Assembly (NCBI RefSeq): GCF_017583065.1 | Contig: NZ_JAGEVL010000005.1 | Location: 62,001-126,000, forward strand | Length of the DNA stretch: 64,000 bases | Origin: Staphylococcus shinii | Lineage (GTDB): Bacteria > Bacillota > Bacilli > Staphylococcales > Staphylococcaceae | Direction: 5' to 3' | Shown here: one piece after another, positions 16,986 to 26,183 of the stretch | How positions within the stretch are numbered: position 1 is the first letter of the stretch | How the letters are laid out: the number at the start of each line of letters is the position of its first letter | The notes under the pieces: generated by a model | What the model saw: the letters and a program-made list of their open reading frames with translations, nothing else | What the model was told of the DNA's origin: nothing | Databases searched by the model: none | Program-made: the position numbers and the translations under genes

Positions 16986-17499
16986 GTTTACCCCTTTCGT
17001 CGATTAGTTTTATCCGCGAATCCTTTGTAATCGTAAATATTATGATGACAATTAAAGGTAGATAGGTGCTGAACTTTGTTAATATAGCAAAATTTAAACT
17101 ATTAACTGCAAGGATTGGCGCAATTACTATTGTAGTCAACAGCATATAGCTTATTGCAATAATTAAAAAAATGATCCTCTTATTACGAGTTTCTCGTAAC
17201 AACTTATGATAAACTTCTTGATCTTTTACCTCTATTTCCAACGGATCTGCACTAAATCTACTCATAGACATTCTACAACCTAAAACAATAAGCAATAATA
17301 CCCCACCAATAGTGAATGGAGATAAAAATTCTCGTTCAATATCGAAGAAAATAGATAAATAAACGAGTGCGATAAGTGCATATAATCCGATAATATTATG
17401 TTTGGCTAGTGTTTTATCAATTTCATACTGTTGATATTCATCTGGATTGCTCATTGAACCGATGAAATTTTGATATAACCACTTATCTTTTCTATTCAT
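16975..17499 (-). CDS. hypothetical four-span membrane protein (first of a related pair)
   Basis: A 174-residue protein beginning MNRKDKWLYQNFIGSM, with spans near residues 40-60, 65-85, 120-142 and 148-167, and a charged segment SADPLEIEVKDQEVYHKLL between spans 2 and 3. The ATG at 17499 lies 8 bp after GGGAGGA and overlaps the stop of the XRE gene (ATGAATAG), so the two are translationally coupled. Function is not recognised. Small XRE regulators coupled to such membrane proteins are common in Firmicutes and some respond to envelope stress or peptides, but nothing here proves that. Its likeness to the next gene suggests a heteromeric complex. Confidence 0.65.
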   Translation of the reverse strand: MNRKDKWLYQNFIGSMSNPDEYQQYEIDKTLAKHNIIGLYALIALVYLSIFFDIEREFLSPFTIGGVLLLIVLGCRMSMSRFSADPLEIEVKDQEVYHKLLRETRNKRIIFLIIAISYMLLTTIVIAPILAVNSLNFAILTKFSTYLPLIVIIIFTITKDSRIKLIDERGKHDE

Positions 17500-17692
17500 A
17501 TGGATCATCCTCCCAAAATAAATCATTGAGTGTAACATCTAAAGCTTTCGCTATATTAATACATAAATTCAATGATGGATTATATTTATTATTTTCAATC
17601 ATATTGATTGTTTGCCTTGATACTTCAACTGTTCTTGCAAGTGTAAGTTGAGACATATGCTTGGCGTTTCGATAATGCTTAACTTTATTCAT
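17492..17692 (-). CDS. small XRE-family (Cro/CI-type) regulator
   Basis: The whole 66-residue protein is a helix-turn-helix domain: MSQLTLARTVEVSRQTINMI, then ENNKYNPSLNLCINIAKALD, ending LNDLFWEDDPYE. This YgzD/PasA-like minimal XRE type has no sensor domain and usually represses its own operon together with the linked membrane protein. The ATG follows AAGGTGG with a rather long 13-bp gap. A near-perfect promoter with a palindrome over the -10 box lies upstream (17722-17767), which supports autoregulation. The stop overlaps the next start by 8 bp. Confidence 0.85.
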   Translation of the reverse strand: MNKVKHYRNAKHMSQLTLARTVEVSRQTINMIENNKYNPSLNLCINIAKALDVTLNDLFWEDDPYE

Positions 17693-17721
17693 GATGAATA
17701 TATCGCCACCTTGTGTGTCAA

Positions 17722-17767
17722 ATATATGTTACATGTACAATATATACGACATTTCTAAGAGTGTCAA
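17722..17767 (-). promoter_or_regulatory. promoter of the XRE operon with palindromic operator
   Basis: On the minus strand TTGACA (17767-17762) and TATATT (17744-17739) are separated by 17 bp, a consensus promoter. A 24-bp palindrome with core TACATGTA and ATATAT ends (17722-17745, 20 of 24 positions symmetric) covers the -10 box and the start, as expected for XRE autorepression. Confidence 0.65.
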
Positions 17768-17899
17768 TGTTACATATTTTAAATTTAAATAATCAAAATA
17801 ACATTATGTTGTGTTTTATTAAGCGGAATAGCTAATTTGTAGAAAAGATGTAAGAGCTGGCAGTTAAATATGAGGATTACATAAATTAATGAACATAGT

Positions 17900-17939
17900 A
17901 AAAGTCCCACTTGCTCAATGGATTGACAGTGGGACTTTT
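17900..17939 (-). terminator. terminator of the XRE-cupin gene
   Basis: AAAAGTCCCACT (17900-17911) pairs exactly with AGTGGGACTTTT (17928-17939) around a 16-nt loop. It lies about 50 bp past the end of the leftward XRE-cupin gene. Confidence 0.8.
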
Positions 17940-17990
17940 AGACGTGGATTTTATAAAGTAGTTCTTTAGAATAGTGACTTTGTAAACAGC

Positions 17991-18542
17991 TTATTGATAA
18001 TACATGGTAGAGGTGAAAACAGCAGTGACATTGCTACGATTACGATAACTATGTGCCACATCACTGTTAAAACGAAAAGCCTGATGATGATTGATTGTGT
18101 AAATTGTTGAATCAACTTCTATTTCAAGGCTACCTTCGTTTACAATGATATATTCTTCGGAACCCATATGGTGAGGCGCTGAGTCCATTTTCCCATCGGG
18201 TTCTATTGCCATTTTAAACATTTCAAATTTCTTATGATCATCGTATGGAAAATATGGATAAATGGTAACTTTATCATCAATGATTGGCACAATGTCAGAT
18301 TCATCAATAAAATCTACTGTATCATTATTTAATGATGTTAATTGTGATAAAGATAGATGAAGTCCATTGGCAATTTTCCACAGAGTTGTAATGGTAGGAT
18401 TTGAATTTCCTTTTTCAATTTGACTTAACATATTTTTGCTGACTCCAGTTGCCTTTGCAACTTTCTCTAAGCTGAGTTGATATTTCTTTCGATGGTCAGC
18501 GATGTTTTTCGCTACTATATTCTGAATATTATACAATTGCAT
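17991..18542 (-). CDS. XRE-cupin transcriptional regulator
   Basis: A 183-residue protein with an N-terminal Cro/CI helix-turn-helix (about residues 10-65: KVAKATGVSKNMLSQIEKG followed by NSNPTITTLWKIANGL) and a C-terminal cupin barrel (about 105-180, with PHHMGSEEYIIVNEGSLEIE and HHQAFRFNSDVAHSYRN). Such regulators bind small ligands in the cupin. It is divergent from a CynX/NimT-type transporter, with a 33-bp palindrome in the shared region, so it likely controls both genes. The ATG at 18542 is only 2 bp from AGGAG; TTG at 18536, 8 bp away, is an equally good start. Ligand unknown. Confidence 0.85.
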   Translation of the reverse strand: MQLYNIQNIVAKNIADHRKKYQLSLEKVAKATGVSKNMLSQIEKGNSNPTITTLWKIANGLHLSLSQLTSLNNDTVDFIDESDIVPIIDDKVTIYPYFPYDDHKKFEMFKMAIEPDGKMDSAPHHMGSEEYIIVNEGSLEIEVDSTIYTINHHQAFRFNSDVAHSYRNRSNVTAVFTSTMYYQ

Positions 18543-18553
18543 CGCTCCTATTT

Positions 18554-18586
18554 ACAATATAACGTACATATCGTACCATATATTGT
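18554..18586. promoter_or_regulatory. 33-bp palindrome in the XRE-cupin/CynX divergent region
   Basis: Outer arms ACAATATA (18554-18561) and TATATTGT (18579-18586) and inner GTAC pairs (18564-18567, 18573-18576) share one centre at 18570. Only two positions per arm break symmetry between them. This is a convincing operator for the dimeric XRE-cupin regulator. Confidence 0.65.
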
Positions 18587-18622
18587 GTTGATTTTAAAAT
18601 AATTCTCTCAAGGTGGTACAGT

Positions 18623-19807
18623 ATGGAAAATTATAGAAAAACAAAACCATTTAATTGGTTATTGTTTATAGGCATTTTATTAGTTGGAGCAAATTTACGA
18701 GCGCCTATAACTTCTATAGGTGTAGCATTACCTGATATAAAAACAGATTTAGCATTATCTAATAGTGCCGTTAGTGTAATAACAGTAGTACCTTTATTAG
18801 CATTTGCTGTAATTTCGTTATTTGCTGCTAGAACGAGTAATAGGTTAGGGCTCGAAAAAACGGTTTTTCTAGCTTTATGGTTAATATTAATAGGAATTAT
18901 TGTTAGATCAGTTACAGGCGTATCGTGGTTGTATATTGGCACTGTATTGATTGGTATAGGTATTGGTTTTGGTAACGTGCTCGCACCAGCAGTTATTAAA
19001 GCGAAGTTTCCACTGCATATTGGTATTATGACTGGTTATTATACTGTTGTTATGAATGTCTTTGGGGGCTTATCTTCATATGGAACAGCGCCATTAGTAA
19101 AAGCCTTTAATTATAATATTGCGATAAGTGTTATTGGCATAGTAACGCTTTTAACAATTATTTTATGGTCATTTCAATTAAAAGGTGAACAAGAGATGAC
19201 GACCGCCATATCTGGAGAAAGTATTAATGTATGGAAATCACCGTTATCGTGGCAGATTACTATACTAATGGGGGGACAGTCGCTTATCTTTTACTCACTT
19301 ATAAACTGGATGCCAGCATACCTTGCACAAAGTGGCATGTCCATCAGTGAAGCGGGTGCTTATCTATCGGTGCTTCAAATATCAATTATTCCATTTACAT
19401 TTATTACGCCTATTTTTGCTACAAAAATGAAATCTCAGTTTTTATTAACTTTTATTACTGGGCTATGTTTTATAGTAGGTGTTGTAATTATGATATTTAT
19501 TCCACAATTAGCAATTGTATCAACAATTCTTATTGGTATGGCGGGTGGTATTGCATTCGGTTTAGTTAACACGTTCTTTAGTCTGAGAACAGAGCATAGT
19601 GAAACAGCTGCTAAATTGTCAGGTATGGCACAATCTATTGGTTATTTATTTGCTGCAATTGGTCCATTACTATTTGGTATTTTACATGACATTACTGGTG
19701 AATGGTTGGCTTCATTATCCATTTTATTAATAACAGCATGTATTATCACGTTATTTGGTTCTCAAGCTGGTCGTAATCACACTATTGAACAAACTCTACA
19801 GAAATAA
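18623..19807 (+). CDS. CynX/NimT-family MFS transporter
   Basis: A 394-residue, 12-span transporter. GANLRAPITSIGVALPDI near the N-terminus is the signature of the cyanate/nitroimidazole (CynX/NimT) branch, followed by a second half with AGGIAFGLVNTFFSLRTEHS. The ATG follows AAGGTGG by 6 bp. It is divergent from the XRE-cupin regulator and shares its palindromic region. The cargo cannot be inferred: neither cyanase nor a nitroreductase is adjacent. Many staphylococcal members are uncharacterised. Confidence 0.83.
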   Translation: MENYRKTKPFNWLLFIGILLVGANLRAPITSIGVALPDIKTDLALSNSAVSVITVVPLLAFAVISLFAARTSNRLGLEKTVFLALWLILIGIIVRSVTGVSWLYIGTVLIGIGIGFGNVLAPAVIKAKFPLHIGIMTGYYTVVMNVFGGLSSYGTAPLVKAFNYNIAISVIGIVTLLTIILWSFQLKGEQEMTTAISGESINVWKSPLSWQITILMGGQSLIFYSLINWMPAYLAQSGMSISEAGAYLSVLQISIIPFTFITPIFATKMKSQFLLTFITGLCFIVGVVIMIFIPQLAIVSTILIGMAGGIAFGLVNTFFSLRTEHSETAAKLSGMAQSIGYLFAAIGPLLFGILHDITGEWLASLSILLITACIITLFGSQAGRNHTIEQTLQK

Positions 19808-19990
19808 CACAAATCATTTTATAAATAATAGACTGAAGAAGATGGTAAATTTAAAGATTTTACAATATAATTGAGTTTGATAAGCATTGCATTTTTAGTA
19901 ATATAGATGTTTAATATTTAATTAAATTAGTAAATATTTTGAATGGTTTTATAAATCTTTCTACAAGCGAAAGTACAACGAGGTGAATTT

Positions 19991-21475
19991 ATGCAATTAA
20001 TTTTTGATCCAAGTATAAGTACGATCTATCGAGGCGTTTTAGCATTTTTCTTTGTAGTGAACATCATATTAGCATTTTTAATTGTATTTTTAGATAGAGA
20101 CAGAAGAGATGCTACGGCAACTTGGGCATGGTTGTTCTTACTTTTCGTCATGCCTATACTAGGTTTCTTTATCTATATTTTCTTTGGTAGAGGCGTACGT
20201 AAGAAACGTGAACGAGGCTTTACACATAATCAAATAGAGGATGATATGAAACGTGTAAAATCTCAATTGAGTGCATCGACAAATAAAATTAGTGATTCTG
20301 ATAATCCAATCGTCAGAAAGCACAAAGATATTGCGACAACATTATTAACAAAAGAACCATCATTCTTAAGTAATGATAATAATATTGATATTTATATTGA
20401 TGGTCATGATTTATTTGCTCAAATGAAAGAAGATTTACGAAATGCTAAGTCCTACATTCATATGGAATATTATGTTTTAGAATTAGATGGCTTAGGTACT
20501 GAAATCGTTAATATTTTAGAAGAAAAAGCAAACGAAGGCTTAGAAGTAAAATTATTATATGATGCAGTAGGTTCAAAATCTGTCCATAAATCAAAATTCA
20601 AAGCATTCCAAGAAGCAGGTGGTCAGGTTGAAGCATTCTTTCAAGCTAAAATCCCTTTAATCAATTTCAGAGTGAATAATAGAAACCACCGTAAAATTGT
20701 GGTCATCGATGGTATGACAGGTTATGTTGGTGGTTTTAATATTGGAGATGAATATTTAGGGTTAAATGAAAAATTTGGTTATTGGAGAGATACACATCTA
20801 AGAGTTAGAGGCGATGGTGTAGATGCATTACAGTTAAGCTTCATCCATGATTGGAACTCTCAAGCAAAACGTGAGCAGTTAGAATATAATGAAAAATATT
20901 TCCCAGAAAATGCAAATCAGGGTGGCGATGTATCAATGCAATTGGCACTTAGTGCACCAAGTGATAATTGGCATCAAATTGAATTTGGTTATATGAAGAT
21001 GATTATGAATGCTAAAAAATCTATTTATATGCATAGTCCATATTTTATTCCAGATAAAGGTTATATTAATGCTTTGCGTATTGCTGCTAAGTCAGGAGTA
21101 GATGTACGTTTAATCATACCTTGCAAACCTGATCATATCTTTGTATATTGGGCGACGATTTCAAGCGTGGCTCAGCTTATACGTGATGGTGTTAAAGTAT
21201 ACACATACGAAAATGGTTTCATCCATTCAAAAATGATGATTATTGATGACGAAGTTGCAAGCGTAGGTTCTGCAAACATGGATATTCGTAGTTTTGAATT
21301 AAACTTTGAAATAAATGCATTTATGTATGATGAACATATTACTAAAAAACTTAAAGATGCTTTCTTTGAAGATTTGAAAGTATCACAAGAATTGACAGAA
21401 GAGCGTTATAATCAACGTTCTAATTGGATTAAATTTAAACAAGCTATTGCAAAATTAGCTTCGCCTATATTATAA
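19991..21475 (+). CDS. cls: cardiolipin synthase
   Basis: A 494-residue enzyme with two N-terminal membrane spans and two phospholipase D (HKD) motifs: NHRKIVVIDGMTGYVGG in the middle and HSKMMIIDDEVASVGSANMD near the C-terminus. It condenses two phosphatidylglycerols into cardiolipin and glycerol at the membrane; staphylococcal Cls enzymes matter in stationary phase, high salt and low pH. The ATG follows GAGGTGAATTT. It is monocistronic with a strong terminator. Staphylococci usually carry two cls paralogues, and I cannot say which this is. Confidence 0.93.
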   Translation: MQLIFDPSISTIYRGVLAFFFVVNIILAFLIVFLDRDRRDATATWAWLFLLFVMPILGFFIYIFFGRGVRKKRERGFTHNQIEDDMKRVKSQLSASTNKISDSDNPIVRKHKDIATTLLTKEPSFLSNDNNIDIYIDGHDLFAQMKEDLRNAKSYIHMEYYVLELDGLGTEIVNILEEKANEGLEVKLLYDAVGSKSVHKSKFKAFQEAGGQVEAFFQAKIPLINFRVNNRNHRKIVVIDGMTGYVGGFNIGDEYLGLNEKFGYWRDTHLRVRGDGVDALQLSFIHDWNSQAKREQLEYNEKYFPENANQGGDVSMQLALSAPSDNWHQIEFGYMKMIMNAKKSIYMHSPYFIPDKGYINALRIAAKSGVDVRLIIPCKPDHIFVYWATISSVAQLIRDGVKVYTYENGFIHSKMMIIDDEVASVGSANMDIRSFELNFEINAFMYDEHITKKLKDAFFEDLKVSQELTEERYNQRSNWIKFKQAIAKLASPIL

Positions 21476-21593
21476 ATAAGAATTAATGTATCCCGAAAAG
21501 AGATAATAATTAGAATTTAAAGTAGTAGTTATCAGAAAGGTAACTGTTGCTTCAGAACATAGATAAGAATTGGGACATAAATCCTAGAAAAAT

Positions 21594-21630
21594 AGCATTC
21601 AGATGAATTGAATTACTTCATCTGAATGCT
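21594..21630 (+). terminator. terminator of cls
   Basis: AGCATTCAGATGAA (21594-21607) pairs exactly with TTCATCTGAATGCT (21617-21630), followed by TCTTTTTATT. Confidence 0.9.
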
Positions 21631-21672
21631 TCTTTTTATTCAATACTTTGTATTGTTGGCTCGCTTTCTTAG

Positions 21673-21708
21673 GGGACAGCTTCAGCATGTAGTCTTCAGC
21701 TTGTCCTG
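21673..21708. repeat. imperfect intergenic hairpin
   Basis: GGACAGCT near 21673 faces AGCTTGTCC near 21700 with CTTCAGC repeated directly inside. With the TGGGACA element in front it looks like a genus-type interspersed palindrome rather than a gene. Confidence 0.35.
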
Positions 21709-21826
21709 TTCCCTCAATAGTCTCGCCAAAATACGTCGCATTTATATGATATAATTTATAAAATCATGAATTACTATAGCTAATATTAATAATAATTTAT
21801 TTATTGAATAATAGAGAGGTGTGCCT

Positions 21827-23227
21827 ATGCAGCGTGATACAAATCAATATATCTATAGACAATTATATAAACGTTTGAAGTCTGATATGCTAGCTTCTAA
21901 ATACGAAAGCCATGAAAAGTTACCTTCCAAAAGAAATATGGCGAAGCATATGAATGTAAGTGTGAATAGCGTCAAAGCAGCATATGAACAATTATTAGCT
22001 GAAGGATATATTTATACAGAAGAGCGGAAAGGCTATTTTGTGGAGCCATTAGATAAATTAATCATTAACCCAGAAGCCCAAAATACAATTGCTTCGTATA
22101 AAAGTGCTGCAGAAATAGATTATGACTATTCATTTTCTCATATGAGCACTGACATATCTGAATTTCCAATAGATATATGGACAAAATTAACCAAACGTGT
22201 CTTTCAAGACTATGATCATTACCTCTCATCAATTCCAAATGTAAAAGGACCAATAGAACTAAGACAATCTATTGCTAAACTCGTCTCTTATCAAAGAGGT
22301 ATTCAATGTCATCCAGAACAAATAATTATTGGTTCAGGCACCAATACATTATTAATGAAATTGATACAACTCATGTCTGAAAATGTGAAGATTACAGTTG
22401 AAAATCCAGGATATTCTAGGTTCAGGACTATATTGCAGCAAACACAAACACAAATGGTTCCTGTTTCATTAGATAATAAAGGTATTTCTATAGAAGAAAT
22501 TAAAAAGGTACAACCAGATGCTATTATTGTGACACCTTCGCATCAATTTCCTATGGGCACAATTATGCCTGTATCTAGACGTATAAGCTTATTAAACTGG
22601 GCGAGTAAGACGCACAGTTACATTATTGAAGATGATTATGATAGCGAATTCAAATATGAAACGGATAATATTCCTTCATTATTTAGTTTTGATAAAAATG
22701 AACGCGTAATATATTTAGGCACTTTTTCAAAAACGTTAATGCCAGCGTTGCGTATCAGTTATATGATATTACCAGCGAAATTAGTTCGAAAATTTGAAGT
22801 ACAAAATCAAAGTACAATTCCTGATTTTTCAATATTAAATGCTTTAACATTAAATTTATTGATTAAAGAAGGACACTATGAAAAATATCTAAAAAGGATG
22901 CATCAGTTATACGGTAAAAAGAGGGCATGTCTTATTGAGGAATTGCAAATGACATTTGGTAATAATATTGATATCAAAGATACGCAAGCAGGTTTACATT
23001 TTATTATTGAAGTTGTTTCACCGTATACTTATGAAGAAATTGAAGCCCGAGCTAAGGAATTTAAATTAGAGCTTTATACAATAAATCGTTTTAATGTGAA
23101 AGCGCTTCAAAATAATAGTGAGCGAAAGACATTGATTATTGGTTTCTCTAAAATCGAACAACAGCAAATACCTGAAGCGGTTCAACGTTTAAAAAAAGTA
23201 ATCATTGATCCATCTGGTACCATATAA
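21827..23227 (+). CDS. gabR: GabR-like MocR regulator (GntR DNA-binding domain fused to aminotransferase domain)
   Basis: A 466-residue protein with a winged-helix GntR domain (about residues 10-75, KLPSKRNMAKHMNVSVNSVK) joined to a full type I aminotransferase domain (about 110-460). The PLP lysine lies in YLGTFSKTLMPALRISYM and IIEDDYDSEF precedes it. In B. subtilis GabR senses GABA and PLP and activates gabTD. Here gabT and gabD follow directly on the same strand rather than divergently. I start at ATG 21827, 6 bp after GAGAGGT; the GTG at 21821 abuts that site. Paired TGGTAC repeats at its 3' end are candidate binding sites. Confidence 0.88.
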   Translation: MQRDTNQYIYRQLYKRLKSDMLASKYESHEKLPSKRNMAKHMNVSVNSVKAAYEQLLAEGYIYTEERKGYFVEPLDKLIINPEAQNTIASYKSAAEIDYDYSFSHMSTDISEFPIDIWTKLTKRVFQDYDHYLSSIPNVKGPIELRQSIAKLVSYQRGIQCHPEQIIIGSGTNTLLMKLIQLMSENVKITVENPGYSRFRTILQQTQTQMVPVSLDNKGISIEEIKKVQPDAIIVTPSHQFPMGTIMPVSRRISLLNWASKTHSYIIEDDYDSEFKYETDNIPSLFSFDKNERVIYLGTFSKTLMPALRISYMILPAKLVRKFEVQNQSTIPDFSILNALTLNLLIKEGHYEKYLKRMHQLYGKKRACLIEELQMTFGNNIDIKDTQAGLHFIIEVVSPYTYEEIEARAKEFKLELYTINRFNVKALQNNSERKTLIIGFSKIEQQQIPEAVQRLKKVIIDPSGTI

Positions 23228-23243
23228 TGAGTTAAACTGGTAC
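23214..23243 (+). promoter_or_regulatory. direct repeats, candidate GabR sites before gabT
   Basis: CTGGTAC occurs at 23214-23220 and 23237-23243, start to start 23 bp, about two helical turns. The complement GTACCA resembles the ATACCA direct repeats bound by B. subtilis GabR. The first copy overlaps the end of gabR and forms the palindrome TGGTACCA. Confidence 0.5.
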
Positions 23244-23321
23244 TTTACAGAACACCAATAATATTTTAAATTTTTAGACAATAAATGAAATAACATTTGT
23301 AATTAAGTTATAGGAGGTTTC

Positions 23322-24641
23322 ATGATGTCAGATAAATTTAATTATTATAAAAAGCAACGTGAAAAATATGTAGCACGCGGTGTAGGAAACGGAAATTTGC
23401 ATGTTGCTAATGAAGCGCAAAGTGCAACCATTAAAGATGTTGAAGGTAATGTATTTATTGATTTTGCCGGCGCAATTGGAACATTGAATGTGGGACATAC
23501 ACATCCTGAAATTACGAAGCACTTAAAAACACAATTAGATAAATTTATACATCCAGGGTTTAATGTGATTATGTATGAAAGTTATCTAAACTTAGCACAA
23601 AAGTTAACAGAGATTACACCAGGTAGCTTTGAAAAAAAATCAATATTGCTTAATTCGGGCGCAGAAGCCGTAGAAAATGCAGTGAAGATTGCAAGAAAAT
23701 ACACCGGCAGACAAGCTGTCGTTTCATTTGTAAGAGGGTTTCATGGTAGAACAAATTTAACTATGTCTATGACAAGTAAAGTGAAGCCTTACAAATTCGG
23801 TTTTGGGCCATTTGCGCCAGAAGTTTACCAAGCACCTTACCCTAATATTTCTGAAAAATCTGAAGAATTATCAAATGAAGCTTATACAGACCAAATTATC
23901 AATAAATTACATGATTTCTTTATAGAAACGGTAGATCCAACTGATGTAGCTTGTATTGTTATGGAACCTGTTCAAGGTGAAGGTGGATTTATTATCCCAG
24001 ATTCTAAATTTGTAAAAGCAGTCAAGCAGATTTGTGATGATAATGGTATTGTCTTCGTCGCTGATGAAATACAAAGTGGCTTTGCGAGAACGGGTAAAAC
24101 ATTTGCTATAGAACATTTTGATGTTGAACCAGATTTAATCACAGTTTCTAAATCATTGGCTGCAGGATTTCCATTAAGTGGTGTAGTGGGTAAATCAGAA
24201 ATTATTGATAGCGCTGCGCCAGGAGAATTAGGTGGAACTTATGCTGGTAATCCATTAGCTTGTGAGGCTGCGCTTAAAGTTATTGAAATTATAGAAACAG
24301 AAGATTTAAACGGTAAAGCTGAACGATTAGGTTATAACTTAGAAACATATTTAACATCGTTGAGTGAAACGTATAATCAAGTCTCAAGAATACGACGTTT
24401 AGGTGCAATGGTTGCTTTTGAAGTGGTTAATCCTGAAACTGGTGAACCTGACAAAGCATTAACAGGCAAGCTTGTACAAGTAGCAAACGAAAAAGGTTTA
24501 TTGTTGCTATCTGCAGGTATTAAAGGAAATGTCGTTAGATTCTTACCACCATTAGTTATTACAGATGATGAATTAAATGAAGGATTACGTATTTTAACTG
24601 ATGTGTTTGAGACTGTGATTTCTAAAGAAGGTATCGCATAA
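23322..24641 (+). CDS. gabT: 4-aminobutyrate aminotransferase
   Basis: A 439-residue class III aminotransferase that moves the amino group of GABA to 2-oxoglutarate, giving succinate semialdehyde and glutamate. The PLP lysine is K277 in DLITVSKSLAAGFPLSG, and VADEIQSGFARTGKTF supplies the conserved aspartate. SGAEAVENAVKIAR and MEPVQGEGG are also present. The start ATGATG at 23322 is preceded by AGGAGG. It lies between gabR and gabD, and the product feeds directly into GabD. Specificity for GABA over other omega-amino acids rests on this context. Confidence 0.92.
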   Translation: MMSDKFNYYKKQREKYVARGVGNGNLHVANEAQSATIKDVEGNVFIDFAGAIGTLNVGHTHPEITKHLKTQLDKFIHPGFNVIMYESYLNLAQKLTEITPGSFEKKSILLNSGAEAVENAVKIARKYTGRQAVVSFVRGFHGRTNLTMSMTSKVKPYKFGFGPFAPEVYQAPYPNISEKSEELSNEAYTDQIINKLHDFFIETVDPTDVACIVMEPVQGEGGFIIPDSKFVKAVKQICDDNGIVFVADEIQSGFARTGKTFAIEHFDVEPDLITVSKSLAAGFPLSGVVGKSEIIDSAAPGELGGTYAGNPLACEAALKVIEIIETEDLNGKAERLGYNLETYLTSLSETYNQVSRIRRLGAMVAFEVVNPETGEPDKALTGKLVQVANEKGLLLLSAGIKGNVVRFLPPLVITDDELNEGLRILTDVFETVISKEGIA

Positions 24642-24724
24642 ACGACTAAACTTTATACTTTTTGATATAGGGTATGGGTAATTATAAGTATCTTATAATT
24701 AATCAATAAAAAGGAGACCTTAAT

Positions 24725-26104
24725 ATGACAAAATTAGAAGTATTTAACCCAGCGACAAATGAAGTCATCGAACGTTTAGATTATACAAGTAATGAAGATA
24801 TTCAAGCCCAAATAGAACGCGCACATAAAGCATTTCAACAATGGAAAAAAATAGACGCTCACGAACGTTCTGCTAAATTGATGAAATGGGCAGAGCTTAT
24901 AGATGAACATCAAGATGAACTTGCGCGTCTCATCACATTAGAAGGAGGGAAACCGCTTGCTGAAGCAAAAGGTGAAGTGACTTATGCTAATTCCTATGTA
25001 AAGTGGTATGCAGAAGAAGCAAAACGTGTATATGGTCGCACAATTCCAGCCAATGCTCCATCTAAAAAAATCATTATAGATAAATTTCCGGTAGGTGTTG
25101 TTGGTGCAATTACGCCATGGAATTTCCCAGCAGCTATGATTACACGTAAAATGGCACCAGCTTTAGCAGCTGGTTGTACAATTATTTGTAAACCAGCAGT
25201 AAAAACGCCATTAACAACGATTAAATTAGTAGAACTTGCACATGAAGCTGGATTCCCTAAAGATGCTATTTCTTATATTATTGCATCTGGTAAAGATGCG
25301 GGCGATTTATTTACCGAACACGAACTTATCAGTAAAGTGACCTTTACTGGATCGACTGCAGTTGGGAAAACATTGATAGAACAATCTGCACAACAGGTTA
25401 AAAATGTAACTATGGAATTAGGTGGACTTGCGCCGTTAATTGTGCATAAAGATGCAGATATTGATGCAGCTGTTGATGGAACGATTGCTTCTAAATTTAG
25501 AAATGCAGGTCAAACGTGCATATGCGCTAATAGGATTTATGTACATCAAGATATTGCAGAAGCATATACTGAGAAATTAATTGAAAAAGTGCACGCACTG
25601 ACTGTAGGTAATGGTTTAGAAAGTGACGTGAAAGTAGGTCCTCTTATCGATGAACAAGCTGTTAAGAAAGTATTAACGCATATTACTGATGCACAAGAGA
25701 AAGGTGGGGAATTGTCTCGTAGTATTGAAGAGATTCAATCGTTAGGTGGCAATTTCTTGAAACCAGTAGTTATCTCTAACGCAAATTTGGATATGAAAGC
25801 TATGCATGAAGAAACATTTGGACCAGTCGCGCCCGTTATGACATATGAAGATTTAGATGAGGTTATCCGTATAGCAAATGATACAGAATTCGGTTTAGCA
25901 TCATACTTCTTTACTAATGACTATCGTACTGGACTGAAATTCTTCAATGAATTAGAATATGGCGTTATTGGTTGGAACGACGGAGGCCCTTCTGCTGCCC
26001 ATGCACCATTTGGTGGTTTGAAAGAAAGTGGTTATGGTAGAGAAGGCGGCATAGAAGGTATTGAACCATACTTAGAAACAAAATACCTTTCTATTCAAGA
26101 ATAA
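24725..26104 (+). CDS. gabD: succinate-semialdehyde dehydrogenase
   Basis: A 459-residue aldehyde dehydrogenase. Catalytic residues visible are N133 (PWNFP), E231 (VTMELGG) and C265 (NAGQTCICANR). It oxidises succinate semialdehyde to succinate with NAD(P)+, completing the GABA shunt into the TCA cycle. The sequence after the catalytic glutamate is ELGGLAPLIV where family members usually have GGNAP or GGKAP; this is a mild oddity. The cofactor-site text KPAVKTP also departs from the common KPAEQTP. The ATG follows AAAGGAG. It is transcribed behind gabT with an 83-bp gap. Confidence 0.9.
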   Translation: MTKLEVFNPATNEVIERLDYTSNEDIQAQIERAHKAFQQWKKIDAHERSAKLMKWAELIDEHQDELARLITLEGGKPLAEAKGEVTYANSYVKWYAEEAKRVYGRTIPANAPSKKIIIDKFPVGVVGAITPWNFPAAMITRKMAPALAAGCTIICKPAVKTPLTTIKLVELAHEAGFPKDAISYIIASGKDAGDLFTEHELISKVTFTGSTAVGKTLIEQSAQQVKNVTMELGGLAPLIVHKDADIDAAVDGTIASKFRNAGQTCICANRIYVHQDIAEAYTEKLIEKVHALTVGNGLESDVKVGPLIDEQAVKKVLTHITDAQEKGGELSRSIEEIQSLGGNFLKPVVISNANLDMKAMHEETFGPVAPVMTYEDLDEVIRIANDTEFGLASYFFTNDYRTGLKFFNELEYGVIGWNDGGPSAAHAPFGGLKESGYGREGGIEGIEPYLETKYLSIQE

Positions 26105-26183
26105 TTTTATGAATTAATGCTTAAAGTAATTTCAATTGAAATATAAACAAGGGTTGAAGGTTTAAGAAATAATGATCAAGGAC

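Larger units (their letters stand above)
21476..21826. other. intergenic region between cls and gabR
   Basis: 351 bp with the cls terminator (21594-21630), a TGGGACATAAAT element before it and a second imperfect hairpin after it (21673-21708). The last 100 bp is AT-rich and presumably holds the gabR promoter, which I cannot place with confidence. Confidence 0.55.
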
